Positions 41,947 through 50,678 of a stretch of 64,000 nt of DNA are shown piece by piece; positions within the stretch are counted from its first letter, which is position 1; each line of letters opens with the position of its first letter. The stretch covers positions 558,001-622,000 of the forward strand of contig NZ_LR535679.1 of the NCBI RefSeq assembly GCF_900699785.1. Reading direction: 5' to 3'. The notes beneath the pieces are model-generated. The model saw nothing but the letters and a program-made list of their open reading frames with translations, ran no database searches and was not told the DNA's origin. The position numbers and the translations under genes are program-made. The DNA is from Campylobacter showae. Lineage in GTDB: Bacteria; Campylobacterota; Campylobacteria; Campylobacterales; Campylobacteraceae.

Positions 41947-44577
41947 TTAATTCAAATTCTCCAAACTCGGCTCTCCAAACAGTCGTTTGGCTTCTTTTAA
42001 AACCGCTTGATTTTTTGCGGCTTTGGGATCGGCTTGAGTTTTGGCGGCCAAATTTGGCGTAGGATTTTGAGCGTTCAAATTTGCCCCGCTTAAGGACGAG
42101 TCGTCAAAATTCGCTTCGCTTCGAAGCTCGTCGCCGACTAAATTTACCGTATCTAAATTTTGCCTTTTGGCGTTTGCCGACTCGCTCGCACCTTGCCCCA
42201 AAAATTCGTCGCTCGCGTCATAGTCCGCCGCCTCGCCAAACATCTCGCTCACATCGTCCGGATCAAAGGGCGGCTCGCCAAAGCTTGCCGTTTGCGGCGC
42301 GTGATTTTGGTTAAATTTAGCGGCGCTGCTTGGTTTTTGCTCCATTTTTGCGGCGTTTTGGCTTTCTAGCCGCTTTAGTTCGTCGTCTAAAAAGGCCAGA
42401 TCCGCCCCCGCTAGGGCGCCGTCATCGGTCTTAAATTTCAGCGAATACGCCTCATGAAAATCGTGCGTGTCGTCGCGCATACTCTCAAAATCGGGCGCAA
42501 ATTTAGGCTCTGTCGGCTGATCTAAACCCGCCTGCGTTTGCGAGTTTTGCGTCAAATTTTCCGCATTTTCGTTTAAATTTAAGGGCTCGGTTTCACCCAT
42601 AGGCGAGCCGATATTTGTTTGCGCGCTCGGAGCCGATTCGTTTGCCGTTTGCAAAATATCCGCCTGTGTTTGCGGAGTCAAATTTTCCGCTTGCTCGTCC
42701 TGCTCGCCGCTTTTAAATTCGGCGTCCAAATTTTGCTCCGAGACTGTAGCCGCACCCTCCTCGCTACCGCCTGCAAACAAATTTCCGGTCAAATTTGAGG
42801 GCTCTTGCTCTTGGGCGTTTTGATTTGTATTTCCCGACGCGTCGTCCGCGTCAAATTTGGCACTCTCAGGGTTTGGCGCAGTTTCGTCGCCCTCAAATTT
42901 GTCCGCACTGTCGCGCTCATCGTTCAAATTTGCAGCGCTTTTTGCCGTCAAATTTTCTGACGCGTCCTTTTGCTCTGCGCCCCCTATTTCTAGGCTTTGC
43001 TTGGGAGTTATCTTTATCTTTGCGCTCTCGCCGAAAAGACTGCGCAAAATCTGCAAAATCACCTTTGAGCTCTCGCGAAGCCGCCGCTGATCGTCGCCGG
43101 CCGCACTCGAGGCCAGACTCATGCAGCCGCCTGAAAAGTCCAAAAACTCGATGCAGTTTTTAAAGCACTCGCCAAGATCAAAGCTGCGGTCGTAAATTTT
43201 GGCCAAAAACGCTTCGTAGGCTGGACTTGGGGTTTTAGCGGCGCCGGTTTGGCTGCCTAGCTCTTGATGAGTCTGAGTGCTCGAATTTGCCGATCCGGCC
43301 AGTGTCTTTGCGCTTAAATTTTGCTCCAAAGCCGCGCCGTTTTGCGAAGCGAGTTTAGCCGCGTTTGCACCCGTCAAATTTGACCCGCCCGTAGAGGCTG
43401 AAATTTGACCCGTCTGGGTAGAAGCCTTAAATTTAGCCGCGTCGCCTCGACCGCTAGCAAAATTTGACGCCGCACGGGAAGCGCCAAAATCAGCCGAGCG
43501 AGCTTGCGAATCCGCAAATTTTTCCCTTGCGTCCACGGCTATCATCTCGTCGATCGATTTTAGATTTATCGCCTCGATCATCATAAAAAGCATCACTCCA
43601 AGCACAAATCCGCCGTCACTGCTGACGCTTAGCATCGAGCGCGCCTGCGAGAGGATCCTAAAAAATCTCTCGTATAAAAGCAGCGAGTATTTCGGGCTTT
43701 GCGCGAGAAAATTCGCCTTGAGATTTGCCGTTATCTCATCTATCACCATCTCGGCGTCATAGCTCTCCAGCTGCGCTACCGCCGCGCTTACGGCCGATTT
43801 GTCGCCGCTCATAACGAGCGCCAAGATCTCCTCTATGCGCTGCGGATCAAGTAGTCCAAGCATCTGCGCGACGGCGCTTTGCGTGAGCTCGCCCTTGGCG
43901 TAGATGATGGCCTGATCTAGCAACGTGAGAGTGTCACGCAGCGAGCCCGCGCCGCTACGAGCGAGGATCTCGAGGGCCTCTTTTTCGTGCGGGACGTTTT
44001 CGCGGTTTAGGATAAAATCAAGATGCGCGACGACGTCCGGGCGCGAGATCTGACGAAATCTAAAATGCTGCGTGCGCGATAGCACCGTAGCCGGGAGCTT
44101 GAGCGGATCGGTCGTAGCCAGGATAAATTTGACGTAGGGCGGCGGCTCTTCGAGCGTCTTTAGCAGCGCGTTAAACGCGGGCGTGGAGAGCATATGCACC
44201 TCGTCGATGATAAAAATCTTAAAGCGCGCGATCGCCGGAGCGTACTTGGTCTGCTCAATGAGCCCCTTTATATCGTCGATGCCGCGGTGGCTGGCTGCGT
44301 CCATCTCGATGATATCGATGTGGCGGCCTTCGTTTGCGGCGATACAGTTGGCGCACTGCTCGCAGGGCCGGCTAGTCGGACCGTGATCGCAAACCAGCGC
44401 CTTTGAAAATATCCTCGCGCTCGAGGTTTTGCCGCTGCCGCGAAGTCCCGAAAAAAGGTAGGCGTGGGTGAGGCGGCTCTCGTCCAGAGCGTGCGTGAGG
44501 CTGGTGCTGACGGCCTCCTGGCCTACGAGCTCGCTAAAATTTCGCGGTCTATATCTAAGCGCTAATGCTTGCAACAC
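41947..44577 (-). CDS. dnaX: DNA polymerase III gamma/tau subunit with expanded linkers
   Basis: An 876-residue clamp-loader subunit. The start is GTG 44577 (VLQALALRYRPRNFSEL), preceded by AAGGAAAA; an upstream extension is not conserved. Walker A is SGLRGSGKTSSAR; the zinc-binding loop is CDHGPTSRPCEQCANC; Walker B/DEAD-like is IIDEVHML; sensor is TVLSRTQHFRFRQ. The family core ends about residue 345. A low-complexity linker follows (about 350-450), then a small conserved domain (LGECFKNCIEFLDF to SLFGESAKIKI, about 470-525), a ~330-residue Asn/Ala/Gln/Glu-rich linker, and the conserved tail peptide LKEAKRLFGEP. C. jejuni DnaX is several hundred residues shorter, as I recall. The linkers are dense in AAATTT motifs. 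Confidence 0.94.
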   Translation of the reverse strand: MLQALALRYRPRNFSELVGQEAVSTSLTHALDESRLTHAYLFSGLRGSGKTSSARIFSKALVCDHGPTSRPCEQCANCIAANEGRHIDIIEMDAASHRGIDDIKGLIEQTKYAPAIARFKIFIIDEVHMLSTPAFNALLKTLEEPPPYVKFILATTDPLKLPATVLSRTQHFRFRQISRPDVVAHLDFILNRENVPHEKEALEILARSGAGSLRDTLTLLDQAIIYAKGELTQSAVAQMLGLLDPQRIEEILALVMSGDKSAVSAAVAQLESYDAEMVIDEITANLKANFLAQSPKYSLLLYERFFRILSQARSMLSVSSDGGFVLGVMLFMMIEAINLKSIDEMIAVDAREKFADSQARSADFGASRAASNFASGRGDAAKFKASTQTGQISASTGGSNLTGANAAKLASQNGAALEQNLSAKTLAGSANSSTQTHQELGSQTGAAKTPSPAYEAFLAKIYDRSFDLGECFKNCIEFLDFSGGCMSLASSAAGDDQRRLRESSKVILQILRSLFGESAKIKITPKQSLEIGGAEQKDASENLTAKSAANLNDERDSADKFEGDETAPNPESAKFDADDASGNTNQNAQEQEPSNLTGNLFAGGSEEGAATVSEQNLDAEFKSGEQDEQAENLTPQTQADILQTANESAPSAQTNIGSPMGETEPLNLNENAENLTQNSQTQAGLDQPTEPKFAPDFESMRDDTHDFHEAYSLKFKTDDGALAGADLAFLDDELKRLESQNAAKMEQKPSSAAKFNQNHAPQTASFGEPPFDPDDVSEMFGEAADYDASDEFLGQGASESANAKRQNLDTVNLVGDELRSEANFDDSSLSGANLNAQNPTPNLAAKTQADPKAAKNQAVLKEAKRLFGEPSLENLN

Positions 44578-44887
44578 GGATTTTTCCTTAAATTTAAGAT
44601 GTGATATTCTACTTTTTTTTGGATAAAAATTTAATATATTACGGCTCGGCGCGTCGCGAGGCGAGATAAATTTCGGCGAGGAAATTTGCCTGCAAGCGCG
44701 AATTTGTCGTATGCAAGTACATGGCGGGCAAATTTGACGCATAGTGCTACTAGGCTCCTACAAAACTGAGGCAAATTTGACCCAAAATAGCCTAGCCAAA
44801 ATGCCGTCAAATTTAGCCGCGGATATTTTGGCAATTTCGCGAAATTTGCTATAATCGCGCGAAAATGAAACTCAAAAAAGGGAGAAA
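44578..44887. other. dnaX upstream gap
   Basis: The gap between the divergent dnaX and small lipoprotein genes holds about six AAATTT motifs and the lipoprotein promoter at 44847-44855. The one long ORF (44631-44834, minus) is Cys/Leu/Arg-rich without SD and is judged spurious. Confidence 0.55.
44847..44855 (+). promoter_or_regulatory. Extended -10 promoter of the small lipoprotein
   Basis: TGCTATAAT, identical to the extended -10 of the beta-helix gene, lies 33 nt before the ATG at 44888. Confidence 0.7.
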
Positions 44888-44998
44888 ATGAGAAAAGTTA
44901 TATTATGCGCGCTTGCTTTGGTATTTGGATTTTTAGCTGCCGGTTGCGAGAGGAACGACTATCAGCACCCGATGTACCGCTCTACTAAAAATAAATAA
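44888..44998 (+). CDS. 36-residue small lipoprotein
   Basis: A very short gene: ATG 44888 with SD AAGGGAG and a strong promoter upstream. The product is a signal sequence (MRKVILCALALVFGFLAAGC) with lipobox LAAGC (Cys20 lipidated), leaving only a 17-residue mature peptide containing NDYQHPMYRSTK. This is like the entericidin-style or 'small hydrophobic' lipoproteins of other bacteria. Function is unknown; C. jejuni has small hydrophobic-protein genes just downstream of dnaX, which may be related. Codon use and regulatory signals argue it is expressed. A hairpin (45008-45026) follows. Confidence 0.75.
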   Translation: MRKVILCALALVFGFLAAGCERNDYQHPMYRSTKNK

Positions 44999-45007
44999 CC
45001 TCAAATC

Positions 45008-45026
45008 AGGCGGTCGCTCGCCGCCT
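45008..45026 (+). terminator. Hairpin after the small lipoprotein gene
   Basis: AGGCGG/CCGCCT with a 7-nt loop, 10 nt after the stop codon. The following sequence (TAGAATTTC) lacks a strong U-run, so efficiency is doubtful. Confidence 0.5.
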
Positions 45027-45134
45027 TAGAATTTCACCACTCGCAGGCTTCTTTCATTTTATAAAGTATGGATACGGATAAATTTAACGCATTAAAGTAG
45101 AAAATAAAAATCGGCAAAATTTAGCAAGCAAAGC

Positions 45135-45175
45135 GGATCAAATTTGAGCTAAATTTATTTACTCAAATTTGATCC
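45135..45175. terminator. Perfect 14-bp inverted repeat with AAATTT core
   Basis: GGATCAAATTTGAG (45135-45148) and its exact complement CTCAAATTTGATCC (45162-45175) flank a 13-nt AT-rich loop. It lies between the lipoprotein gene and the convergent nusA. Strong hairpin potential suggests a bidirectional terminator; each arm contains the genome's abundant CAAATTTG motif. Confidence 0.65.
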
Positions 45176-45233
45176 AGACACTATGCCCTAAATTTACCGC
45201 CCCAGACGCATGCGACCAAAAGGCTCAAATCAG

Positions 45234-46334
45234 CTACAGATCGCCGAAAAGCGCTTTTAGATCCTTCGCACTTTCGTCCTTAACCTCGCCTCTAGCGCCT
45301 AGCTCGTTTAGTTCGATCTCGTGACCGGTTAGCATACTGGCTAGCCTGATATTTATGCCACTTTTACCGATAGCCTTGCTCTTTTGCTCGGTCACTAGAC
45401 TCACGACGGCTTTGTTGTCCTCGCCGATTTTAACGGAGCTGATGATCGCGGGCGCCATCGCTCGCGTGATGAGGATCGCAGGCTCGGCCGAATACTCGAT
45501 CGCGTCAATATTTTCGCCGTTTAGCTCCTTTGTGACGGCATTTATGCGCACGCCTTTGGTGCCCACTGTCGCGCCCACGGGATCGACGTTAGGAGAGGTA
45601 GCTACGAGCGCTACTTTGGCGCGTTCGCCCGGGATTCTAGCGCTTGCCGCAATCAGCACTAGTCCGTCTTTGATTTCCGGCACTTCGGCTTTTAGCAGGG
45701 CTTCTAGGAATTTTGGCGACGTGCGGCTTAGCTCGACTTTGATGCCCATAGATTTGTCGATATAGACGCTTTTTATGACGGCCTTTACGACGTCGCCCGG
45801 CTTAAATTTCTCGCCTTTTATGCGGTTTTTGCGCGGCATCACGGCTCGCAGCTCGTCTATTTCTATGAAGGTATTTTCCTCGCTATCCACGCGCGTAACG
45901 GAGCCGAAAACCATGTGGCCGACCATGTCTTGATATTTTTGGAAGATTTTTTCCTCCATCAGGCGCTGGATGTGATACTCAAGCTCCTTGTGAAGCGTCT
46001 GCGCGGCGGTTCGGCCGAGGTTGTCGGTAGATAGCTCGTATGTTAGCTCGTCGCCGATCTCTACGCCAGAGTCTACTTTTTTGGCTTCGCTTACGCCAAG
46101 ATAATGCTCGTTATCCTCGGCTAAGTGCTCGTCGCCATCCTCTACGACGGTAATTTTTTGATACAGATGAAGGGTCTTGGTCGCATTATCTATAACCGCG
46201 TCGTATTCGTAGTTTTCTCCGTAAATTTTCTTTGCGGTATTGATAATAGCTCTTATGACGCGCTCTTTTACGTCTTCGATTTCGAGCCCTTTTTCATTTG
46301 CGATAGATTCTATGATATCCGCTATTTTTTCCAT
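45234..46334 (-). CDS. nusA: Transcription elongation/termination factor NusA
   Basis: A 366-residue NusA lacking the C-terminal acidic repeats of E. coli, the usual short form in Campylobacterota. The N-terminal RNA polymerase-binding domain is MEKIADIIESIANEKGL onward; the S1 domain is around VFGSVTRVD to RAVMPRKN (about residues 138-170); KH1 has VDPVGATVGTKGVRINAV and KH2 has KSKAIGKSGINIRLAS. It binds nascent RNA and RNA polymerase and acts with Rho. A minus-strand -10 (TATAAT, 46387-46392) lies 53 nt upstream. Confidence 0.96.
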   Translation of the reverse strand: MEKIADIIESIANEKGLEIEDVKERVIRAIINTAKKIYGENYEYDAVIDNATKTLHLYQKITVVEDGDEHLAEDNEHYLGVSEAKKVDSGVEIGDELTYELSTDNLGRTAAQTLHKELEYHIQRLMEEKIFQKYQDMVGHMVFGSVTRVDSEENTFIEIDELRAVMPRKNRIKGEKFKPGDVVKAVIKSVYIDKSMGIKVELSRTSPKFLEALLKAEVPEIKDGLVLIAASARIPGERAKVALVATSPNVDPVGATVGTKGVRINAVTKELNGENIDAIEYSAEPAILITRAMAPAIISSVKIGEDNKAVVSLVTEQKSKAIGKSGINIRLASMLTGHEIELNELGARGEVKDESAKDLKALFGDL

Positions 46335-46386
46335 ATTATTTTTGCTCCGTTATTTAAATTTGGGGGAATTTTTGAGTTAGAGGGGT

Positions 46387-46392
46387 ATTATA
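46387..46392 (-). promoter_or_regulatory. -10 box of nusA
   Basis: TATAATACCCC on the minus strand, in the divergent gap with the HP0268-type gene, leaving a leader of about 45 nt. Confidence 0.6.
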
Positions 46393-46442
46393 CAAGCTTT
46401 ATACTTTTAAGAAGTTTAATGCGTTTTTTAAGATGTTTTTGC

Positions 46443-46448
46443 TATATT
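46443..46448 (+). promoter_or_regulatory. -10 box of the HP0268-type/miaB operon
   Basis: TTTTTAAGATGTTTTTGCTATATT: a T-rich upstream region followed by TATATT, 35 nt before the ATG at 46483. This is the common Campylobacter pattern. Confidence 0.6.
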
Positions 46449-46482
46449 CACAGATTAAATTAAAGATTTCAAAGGATTAAAA

Positions 46483-46725
46483 ATGGAGCTAAAACTCGCT
46501 AGAACGCAACTTGACGCCAAACCAAAAACGATCTCTCTTGAAAAAATCGAAGCGGCATTTGCTAAAGATCCGCAACAAATTTTCTATTTCGACAGAGAAA
46601 ACAGCCACAAACAACTCATCGCTTTGGTTGAATTTTTCGAGGAAAAAGGCCTTAGCGTCTATCACCGCACCGTAAAATACGGACTCGACGAAAACGACTA
46701 TATGTACGAGGTGCACATCCTTTGA
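46483..46725 (+). CDS. HP0268-family small protein (possible nickase)
   Basis: An 80-residue protein matching Helicobacter HP0268 as I recall it: MELKLA at the start, [28 protein letters not shown] in the middle (HP0268: IFYF...NAHKDMLKAVDFFKEKGH), and [12 protein letters not shown] at the end. HP0268 has a Smr-like fold with reported nicking-nuclease activity. The gene directly precedes miaB with overlapping stop/start (TTGA), as in Helicobacter and C. jejuni. SD is AAAGGA. The cellular role is unknown. Confidence 0.85.
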   Translation: MELKLARTQLDAKPKTISLEKIEAAFAKDPQQIFYFDRENSHKQLIALVEFFEEKGLSVYHRTVKYGLDENDYMYEVHIL

Positions 46726-48032
46726 GCGCAGCGCAAAAAAAGCTCTTTATCCAGACTTTAGGCTGCGCGATGAACGTCCGCGACAGCGAGCACATCATCG
46801 CCGAGCTCAAGCAAAAAGAGGACTACGAGCTCACCCAGGACATCTCCGAGGCCGATCTCATCCTCATCAACACCTGCTCGGTGCGCGAAAAGCCCGTGCA
46901 TAAGCTTTTTAGCGAGGTCGGCGGCTTTGAAAAAGTAAAAAAATCGGGCGCTAAAATCGGCGTTTGCGGCTGCACGGCAAGCCATCTGGGAAGCGAAATT
47001 TTTAAACGAGCGCCTTACGTGGATTTCGTACTCGGCGCGCGAAACGTCAGTAAAATTTCAGCCGCGGTTAAGACGCCTAAATTTATCTCCACCGACATAA
47101 ATCACGACGAGAGCGAGTACGCATTCGGCGAATTTCGCGGCTCGCCGTATAAAAGCCACATAAATATCTCGATCGGCTGCGATAAAAAATGCACCTACTG
47201 CATCGTCCCGCACACTAGAGGCGACGAGATCTCGATCCCAGCAAATTTGATCCTGCGCGAAGTAAAAAAAGCGGCTGAGGGCGGAGCGAAGGAAATTTTC
47301 TTGCTCGGGCAAAACGTAAACAACTACGGCAAGAGATTTTCAGGCGCGCACGAGAAGATCGATTTTAGCGACCTGCTCGTAAAAATCAGCGAGATAGATG
47401 GCGTCGAGCGCATACGATTTACCAGCCCGCATCCGCTCCATATGGACGATAAATTTTTAGAAATCTTTAGTCAAAATCCCAAAATTTGCAAATCCATGCA
47501 CATGCCACTCCAAAGCGGAAACACCAAAGTCCTGCGCGAGATGAAGCGCGGCTACACAAAAGAGTGGTTTTTGGACCGAGCCGCCAAACTGCGCGCGATG
47601 TGCCCGGAGGTTAGCATTTCAACCGACATTATCGTGGCGTTTCCGGGCGAAACGGACGAGGAGTTTGAGGACACGATGGACGTGCTAGAAAAGGTACGCT
47701 TTGAGCAAATTTTTAGCTTTAAGTATTCGCCTCGCCCGATGACTAAGGCGGCGGAATTTACCAATCAAATCCCAGACGCCGTCGCAAGCGCTCGCCTAAC
47801 CCGTCTACAAAGCCGCCATAACGAAATTTTGGACGAAATCGTCGCGGCGCAAAAAGGTAAAATTTTCGACGTATATTTCGAGGAGCTTCGCGCAAACGGC
47901 GGCGTCGCCGGCAGAAGCTTTAATAACTTCCTCGTTCAAGTCGCAGGTAGCGAAGAGTTACTAGGCAAGACGCTAAAAGTGCGCGTGAACGACCCAAAGA
48001 GAATGGTGCTTTACGGTGAGCTTGTGGGCTAA
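46722..48032 (+). CDS. miaB: tRNA-2-methylthio-N6-isopentenyladenosine synthase
   Basis: A 436-residue radical-SAM methylthiotransferase. The N-terminal UPF0004 domain has Cys in [16 protein letters not shown], a second in [10 protein letters not shown] and a third in GVCGCTASH (auxiliary 4Fe-4S cluster). The radical-SAM motif is [16 protein letters not shown] (about residues 147-162); a C-terminal TRAM domain ends the protein. It converts i6A37 to ms2i6A37 in tRNAs. The start is TTG 46722, overlapping the previous stop, with GAGGTG as SD. It overlaps the next gene by 17 nt. Confidence 0.96.
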   Translation: MSAAQKKLFIQTLGCAMNVRDSEHIIAELKQKEDYELTQDISEADLILINTCSVREKPVHKLFSEVGGFEKVKKSGAKIGVCGCTASHLGSEIFKRAPYVDFVLGARNVSKISAAVKTPKFISTDINHDESEYAFGEFRGSPYKSHINISIGCDKKCTYCIVPHTRGDEISIPANLILREVKKAAEGGAKEIFLLGQNVNNYGKRFSGAHEKIDFSDLLVKISEIDGVERIRFTSPHPLHMDDKFLEIFSQNPKICKSMHMPLQSGNTKVLREMKRGYTKEWFLDRAAKLRAMCPEVSISTDIIVAFPGETDEEFEDTMDVLEKVRFEQIFSFKYSPRPMTKAAEFTNQIPDAVASARLTRLQSRHNEILDEIVAAQKGKIFDVYFEELRANGGVAGRSFNNFLVQVAGSEELLGKTLKVRVNDPKRMVLYGELVG

Positions 48033-48648
48033 ATTTAAACGAAGCGTTTTTATAAATTTAGCCCCGCGCATTATCTATTTTTTTATTTGGATTATATTTT
48101 TAACCTGCAAAAAGAACTTTTCTAAGACAAATTTGACGAACGAGCCCTGCGTCGTGCTGTTTTGGCACGGCAGGCTAGCGCTAATGAGTTTTGCCTACAT
48201 ACACTGGTGGAGAAACGGCCAAAATCCGCAAAGACGCGCCAAAGTCATGATAAGCGACCACAAAGACGGCGAGATCATAGCGCGCGTGATTTCGTTTTTC
48301 GGTATCGGCGCCATCAGAGGCAGTAGCTCAAAAGGCGCGGTAAAGGCTCTCGCGCAAAGCTTTAGAGAGCTAAAAAGCGGCACCGACGTCATCATAACCC
48401 CGGACGGCCCGCGCGGCCCGTATCACAGCGTCGCCGACGGTGCAGTCGTCATCTCGCAAAAGCAAAATGCGCAAATACAAATTTTAAACTACGAAGCGAG
48501 TAAATTTTGGCAGCTAAAAAGCTGGGATAAAATGATAATCCCAAAGCCTTTTAGCAAGATTTCTTACACGCTCTCGCCGCCTTTTACCGTGACGGACATG
48601 GCGCTAGAAGACGCAAGAGAGCTAATAAAAAAGGAGATGGAAAAATGA
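48016..48648 (+). CDS. DUF374 lysophospholipid acyltransferase-like protein
   Basis: A 210-residue protein with an N-terminal membrane helix ([13 protein letters not shown]) and the DUF374 motifs: [13 protein letters not shown] (catalytic His), [20 protein letters not shown] and ITPDGPRGP (about residues 124-132). The family is related to LpxL and PlsC acyltransferases. The start is GTG 48016 inside the miaB end (17-nt overlap). The order nusA/HP0268/miaB/DUF374 matches C. jejuni. The acceptor lipid is unknown. Confidence 0.85.
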   Translation: MSLWAKFKRSVFINLAPRIIYFFIWIIFLTCKKNFSKTNLTNEPCVVLFWHGRLALMSFAYIHWWRNGQNPQRRAKVMISDHKDGEIIARVISFFGIGAIRGSSSKGAVKALAQSFRELKSGTDVIITPDGPRGPYHSVADGAVVISQKQNAQIQILNYEASKFWQLKSWDKMIIPKPFSKISYTLSPPFTVTDMALEDARELIKKEMEK

Positions 48649-49097
48649 GCTCAAAGACCGTTATCTTAATTATAGGAGCGCTTTTAGCAGCCGTTTTTAT
48701 TTCGTTTATTACGCTTAGCCCATCTTATAAAAATGCCCTGCAAGCCAAATTTTACTACGAAGTGGGCGATTACGAAACCGCCTATAAACTATCAAAATCA
48801 GCCTACCATAAAGACATCTACAACAAACTAGCCCACACCGTGATGGTACAAAGCGAAATCTCGCAAAAATACGCCCTCTACATCGCCCGTTCAAACAGAT
48901 ATTTAGAAAATATACAAAAAATCAGCAAATCAGGCAAGGTAAGCAAGGTAAATTTAGATAAAATCCGAATGATGTGCGACATCGCGGTGAGCGACCATGA
49001 TCTGCTCAAACCGTCAAATTTGACCGATCCGTCGCTACAAGAAGAAGCCAAAATAATAAGGGATAAATTTTTAACCCTGCAAAAAGAGCTGTTTTAA
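48645..49097 (+). CDS. Membrane-anchored protein of unknown function
   Basis: A 150-residue protein: one N-terminal membrane helix (VILIIGALLAAVFISFITL, residues 5-23), then a helical periplasmic or cytoplasmic domain rich in Tyr, Lys and Ser. EVGDYETAYKLSKSAYHKD looks like a single TPR-like helix pair. It overlaps the DUF374 gene by 4 nt. A similar gene follows DUF374 in C. jejuni, as I recall. No enzymatic motif is visible. Confidence 0.75.
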   Translation: MSSKTVILIIGALLAAVFISFITLSPSYKNALQAKFYYEVGDYETAYKLSKSAYHKDIYNKLAHTVMVQSEISQKYALYIARSNRYLENIQKISKSGKVSKVNLDKIRMMCDIAVSDHDLLKPSNLTDPSLQEEAKIIRDKFLTLQKELF

Positions 49098-49119
49098 TTG
49101 AACTTAATAGCTTTTTGGG

Positions 49120-49125
49120 TATGAT
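49120..49125 (+). promoter_or_regulatory. -10 box of the PilMNO-like operon
   Basis: CTTTTTGGGTATGATAAC: a one-mismatch -10 (TATGAT) preceded by a T-run, 28 nt before the TTG start, with SD TTAGGAGA between. Confidence 0.55.
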
Positions 49126-49153
49126 AACGCATTGCAATTTTTAGGAGAAATCT

Positions 49154-50155
49154 TTGCTGATACGTCGTTTTTTTAGCGTCTTATATCTTAGCGCCGTTAT
49201 CCAGTCCAAAAAATGCCTATTTTACGGCGAGGCCTACAAGGGCGCGAAGCTGTTAAAAACGATAAAAGCAGAATTTGACCTAGATGAATCCGGCGTAGTT
49301 TCCGAAAGAGCAAACGAGTACATAAGAAATTTGCAAAAAGAGTATAAATGGGTTTATCTTTCGCTGTTTTTCGACACACTCGAACAAGGCGCGTTTGAGG
49401 CTAAAAATGCAGAAAATCTCGAAAAACTAGGGATCAAAACAAAAGAAATAACCTGCATAAATCCCGCCAAAAACTGGCTCATATACGCAAAACACTCGGA
49501 CGTCAAAGCCGCAGAGGAAAAGTTTACAGACATCGGCGTAGACGTACTTTATTCGCCAATCGCACTAACACAAAAAGAGATCGAAAAACATAATCTACCA
49601 ACCGCAAGCACCCTTTTCGTCTACTCTTGCGAGGAGGGTTTTACTATCTGCATTACTTCGAGCGATGGGGTAAAATACGCTGCCGTTTGCAAGGAAAACG
49701 ATGAAGAGTATAGCGATAGCGCTGATTTTGATAAAGAAAACAGCGACGAGATAGACGATTTTATCGCAAATGTAGACGAAAGCTTTAACACCATGGACGG
49801 TCTGGATGATCTTGGCGAAATGCTAAAAATGGACGACAACGATGAGGAGTTTGCGGACCTCGACTACGATATAAATATGCCAGAATCCACTGACGTAACG
49901 GCCTCGGTGTCGATATTTGGACGCGATATGAGCATATACCGCTATATCTCGCTAGCGCTTAAAGAATTTTACACAAATCCGCTTTACGAGGGCGATTTTA
50001 TCGAAAACATCGTGATTTTTGACGCTACTGAGAGGACGAGCGCTACGTTTTTACATTATATAGAAAACGAGCTTTTGGTAAAGACCGCCGTTTATCCGGT
50101 TAGTACCCTAAAAACGATGACCGAGCTAATGAAAAAAGAGTTGGAAAATGACTAG
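49154..50155 (+). CDS. PilM/GspL-like cytoplasmic subunit (putative)
   Basis: A 333-residue protein of no clear family by motif. It starts with TTG after TTAGGAGA. It ends with an acidic, flexible stretch (about residues 183-250, many Asp/Glu/Ser), followed by a 60-residue folded segment (YRYISLALKEFYTNPLYEGDFIENIVIF). It is followed, with overlaps of 8 and 14 nt, by two small proteins each with one N-terminal helix and a coiled coil, exactly the PilM-PilN-PilO (or GspL-GspM) layout. Campylobacter uses a type II secretion-like Cts apparatus for DNA uptake; this trio may be its inner-membrane platform. No actin-fold phosphate loop could be pinpointed. Confidence 0.5.
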   Translation: MLIRRFFSVLYLSAVIQSKKCLFYGEAYKGAKLLKTIKAEFDLDESGVVSERANEYIRNLQKEYKWVYLSLFFDTLEQGAFEAKNAENLEKLGIKTKEITCINPAKNWLIYAKHSDVKAAEEKFTDIGVDVLYSPIALTQKEIEKHNLPTASTLFVYSCEEGFTICITSSDGVKYAAVCKENDEEYSDSADFDKENSDEIDDFIANVDESFNTMDGLDDLGEMLKMDDNDEEFADLDYDINMPESTDVTASVSIFGRDMSIYRYISLALKEFYTNPLYEGDFIENIVIFDATERTSATFLHYIENELLVKTAVYPVSTLKTMTELMKKELEND

Positions 50156-50678
50156 TTATAGCTTCATAAAACCTCGAAAAAAACCGTTTTTTGATCTTTT
50201 TAGTAAAATTTGGCTACTTTTTATAGCTACAGCGGTGCTACTTTTTGCCATAGTAAATTTAGTCGTCGAGCTAAAAAGCAACTCGCTACTAAACGAAACG
50301 CAAATCTCAAGACAAAAGCAAGCGCAAACAAAAGAGCAGATCAGACAAACCGACGAGCTCACCGCGCTTTTAAAACAAAGAAGAGATAGCGCAAACGAGA
50401 TCGCGGCCTCAAACGCCGTCTTAAAACAGAGCCTGCGCAACTTGCTCGATCTAGTACCCTCAAGCATCACGCTACACGAGATCGCGATGGATAAAAACTC
50501 GCTCATCGTAAAAGGCACTACGCCTAGCCGCGACGTTTATAACATGCTGCTTGCAACGCCGTTAAAGTCGATTTTTAACACATCAAACACCTCATTTTAT
50601 CAGCTAGATAGCGGCTGGTTAAATTTCGTCAGCACAAACAAAACCGACATCTTAGAGGGCAAAAATGAGCAAAGATAG
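50148..50678 (+). CDS. PilN-like inner-membrane protein (putative)
   Basis: A 176-residue protein. Residues about 1-18 are cytoplasmic; one membrane helix (IWLLFIATAVLLFAIVNLVV, about 21-40); a predicted coiled coil (Gln/Arg/Leu-rich, about 50-100); then a small alpha/beta domain (ITLHEIAMDKNSLIVKGTTPSRDVY) resembling the PilN/GspL-C ferredoxin-like fold. The 'LLDLVPSSITLHEI' segment resembles the PilN consensus LLxxIPxxVxLxxI. It overlaps both flanking genes. Confidence 0.6.
   Translation: MTSYSFIKPRKKPFFDLFSKIWLLFIATAVLLFAIVNLVVELKSNSLLNETQISRQKQAQTKEQIRQTDELTALLKQRRDSANEIAASNAVLKQSLRNLLDLVPSSITLHEIAMDKNSLIVKGTTPSRDVYNMLLATPLKSIFNTSNTSFYQLDSGWLNFVSTNKTDILEGKNEQR

Noticed and set aside
44631..44834. 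67-codon ORF upstream of dnaX
   Set aside because: No SD, motif-rich gap DNA, and overlaps the dnaX extension that is itself not conserved.
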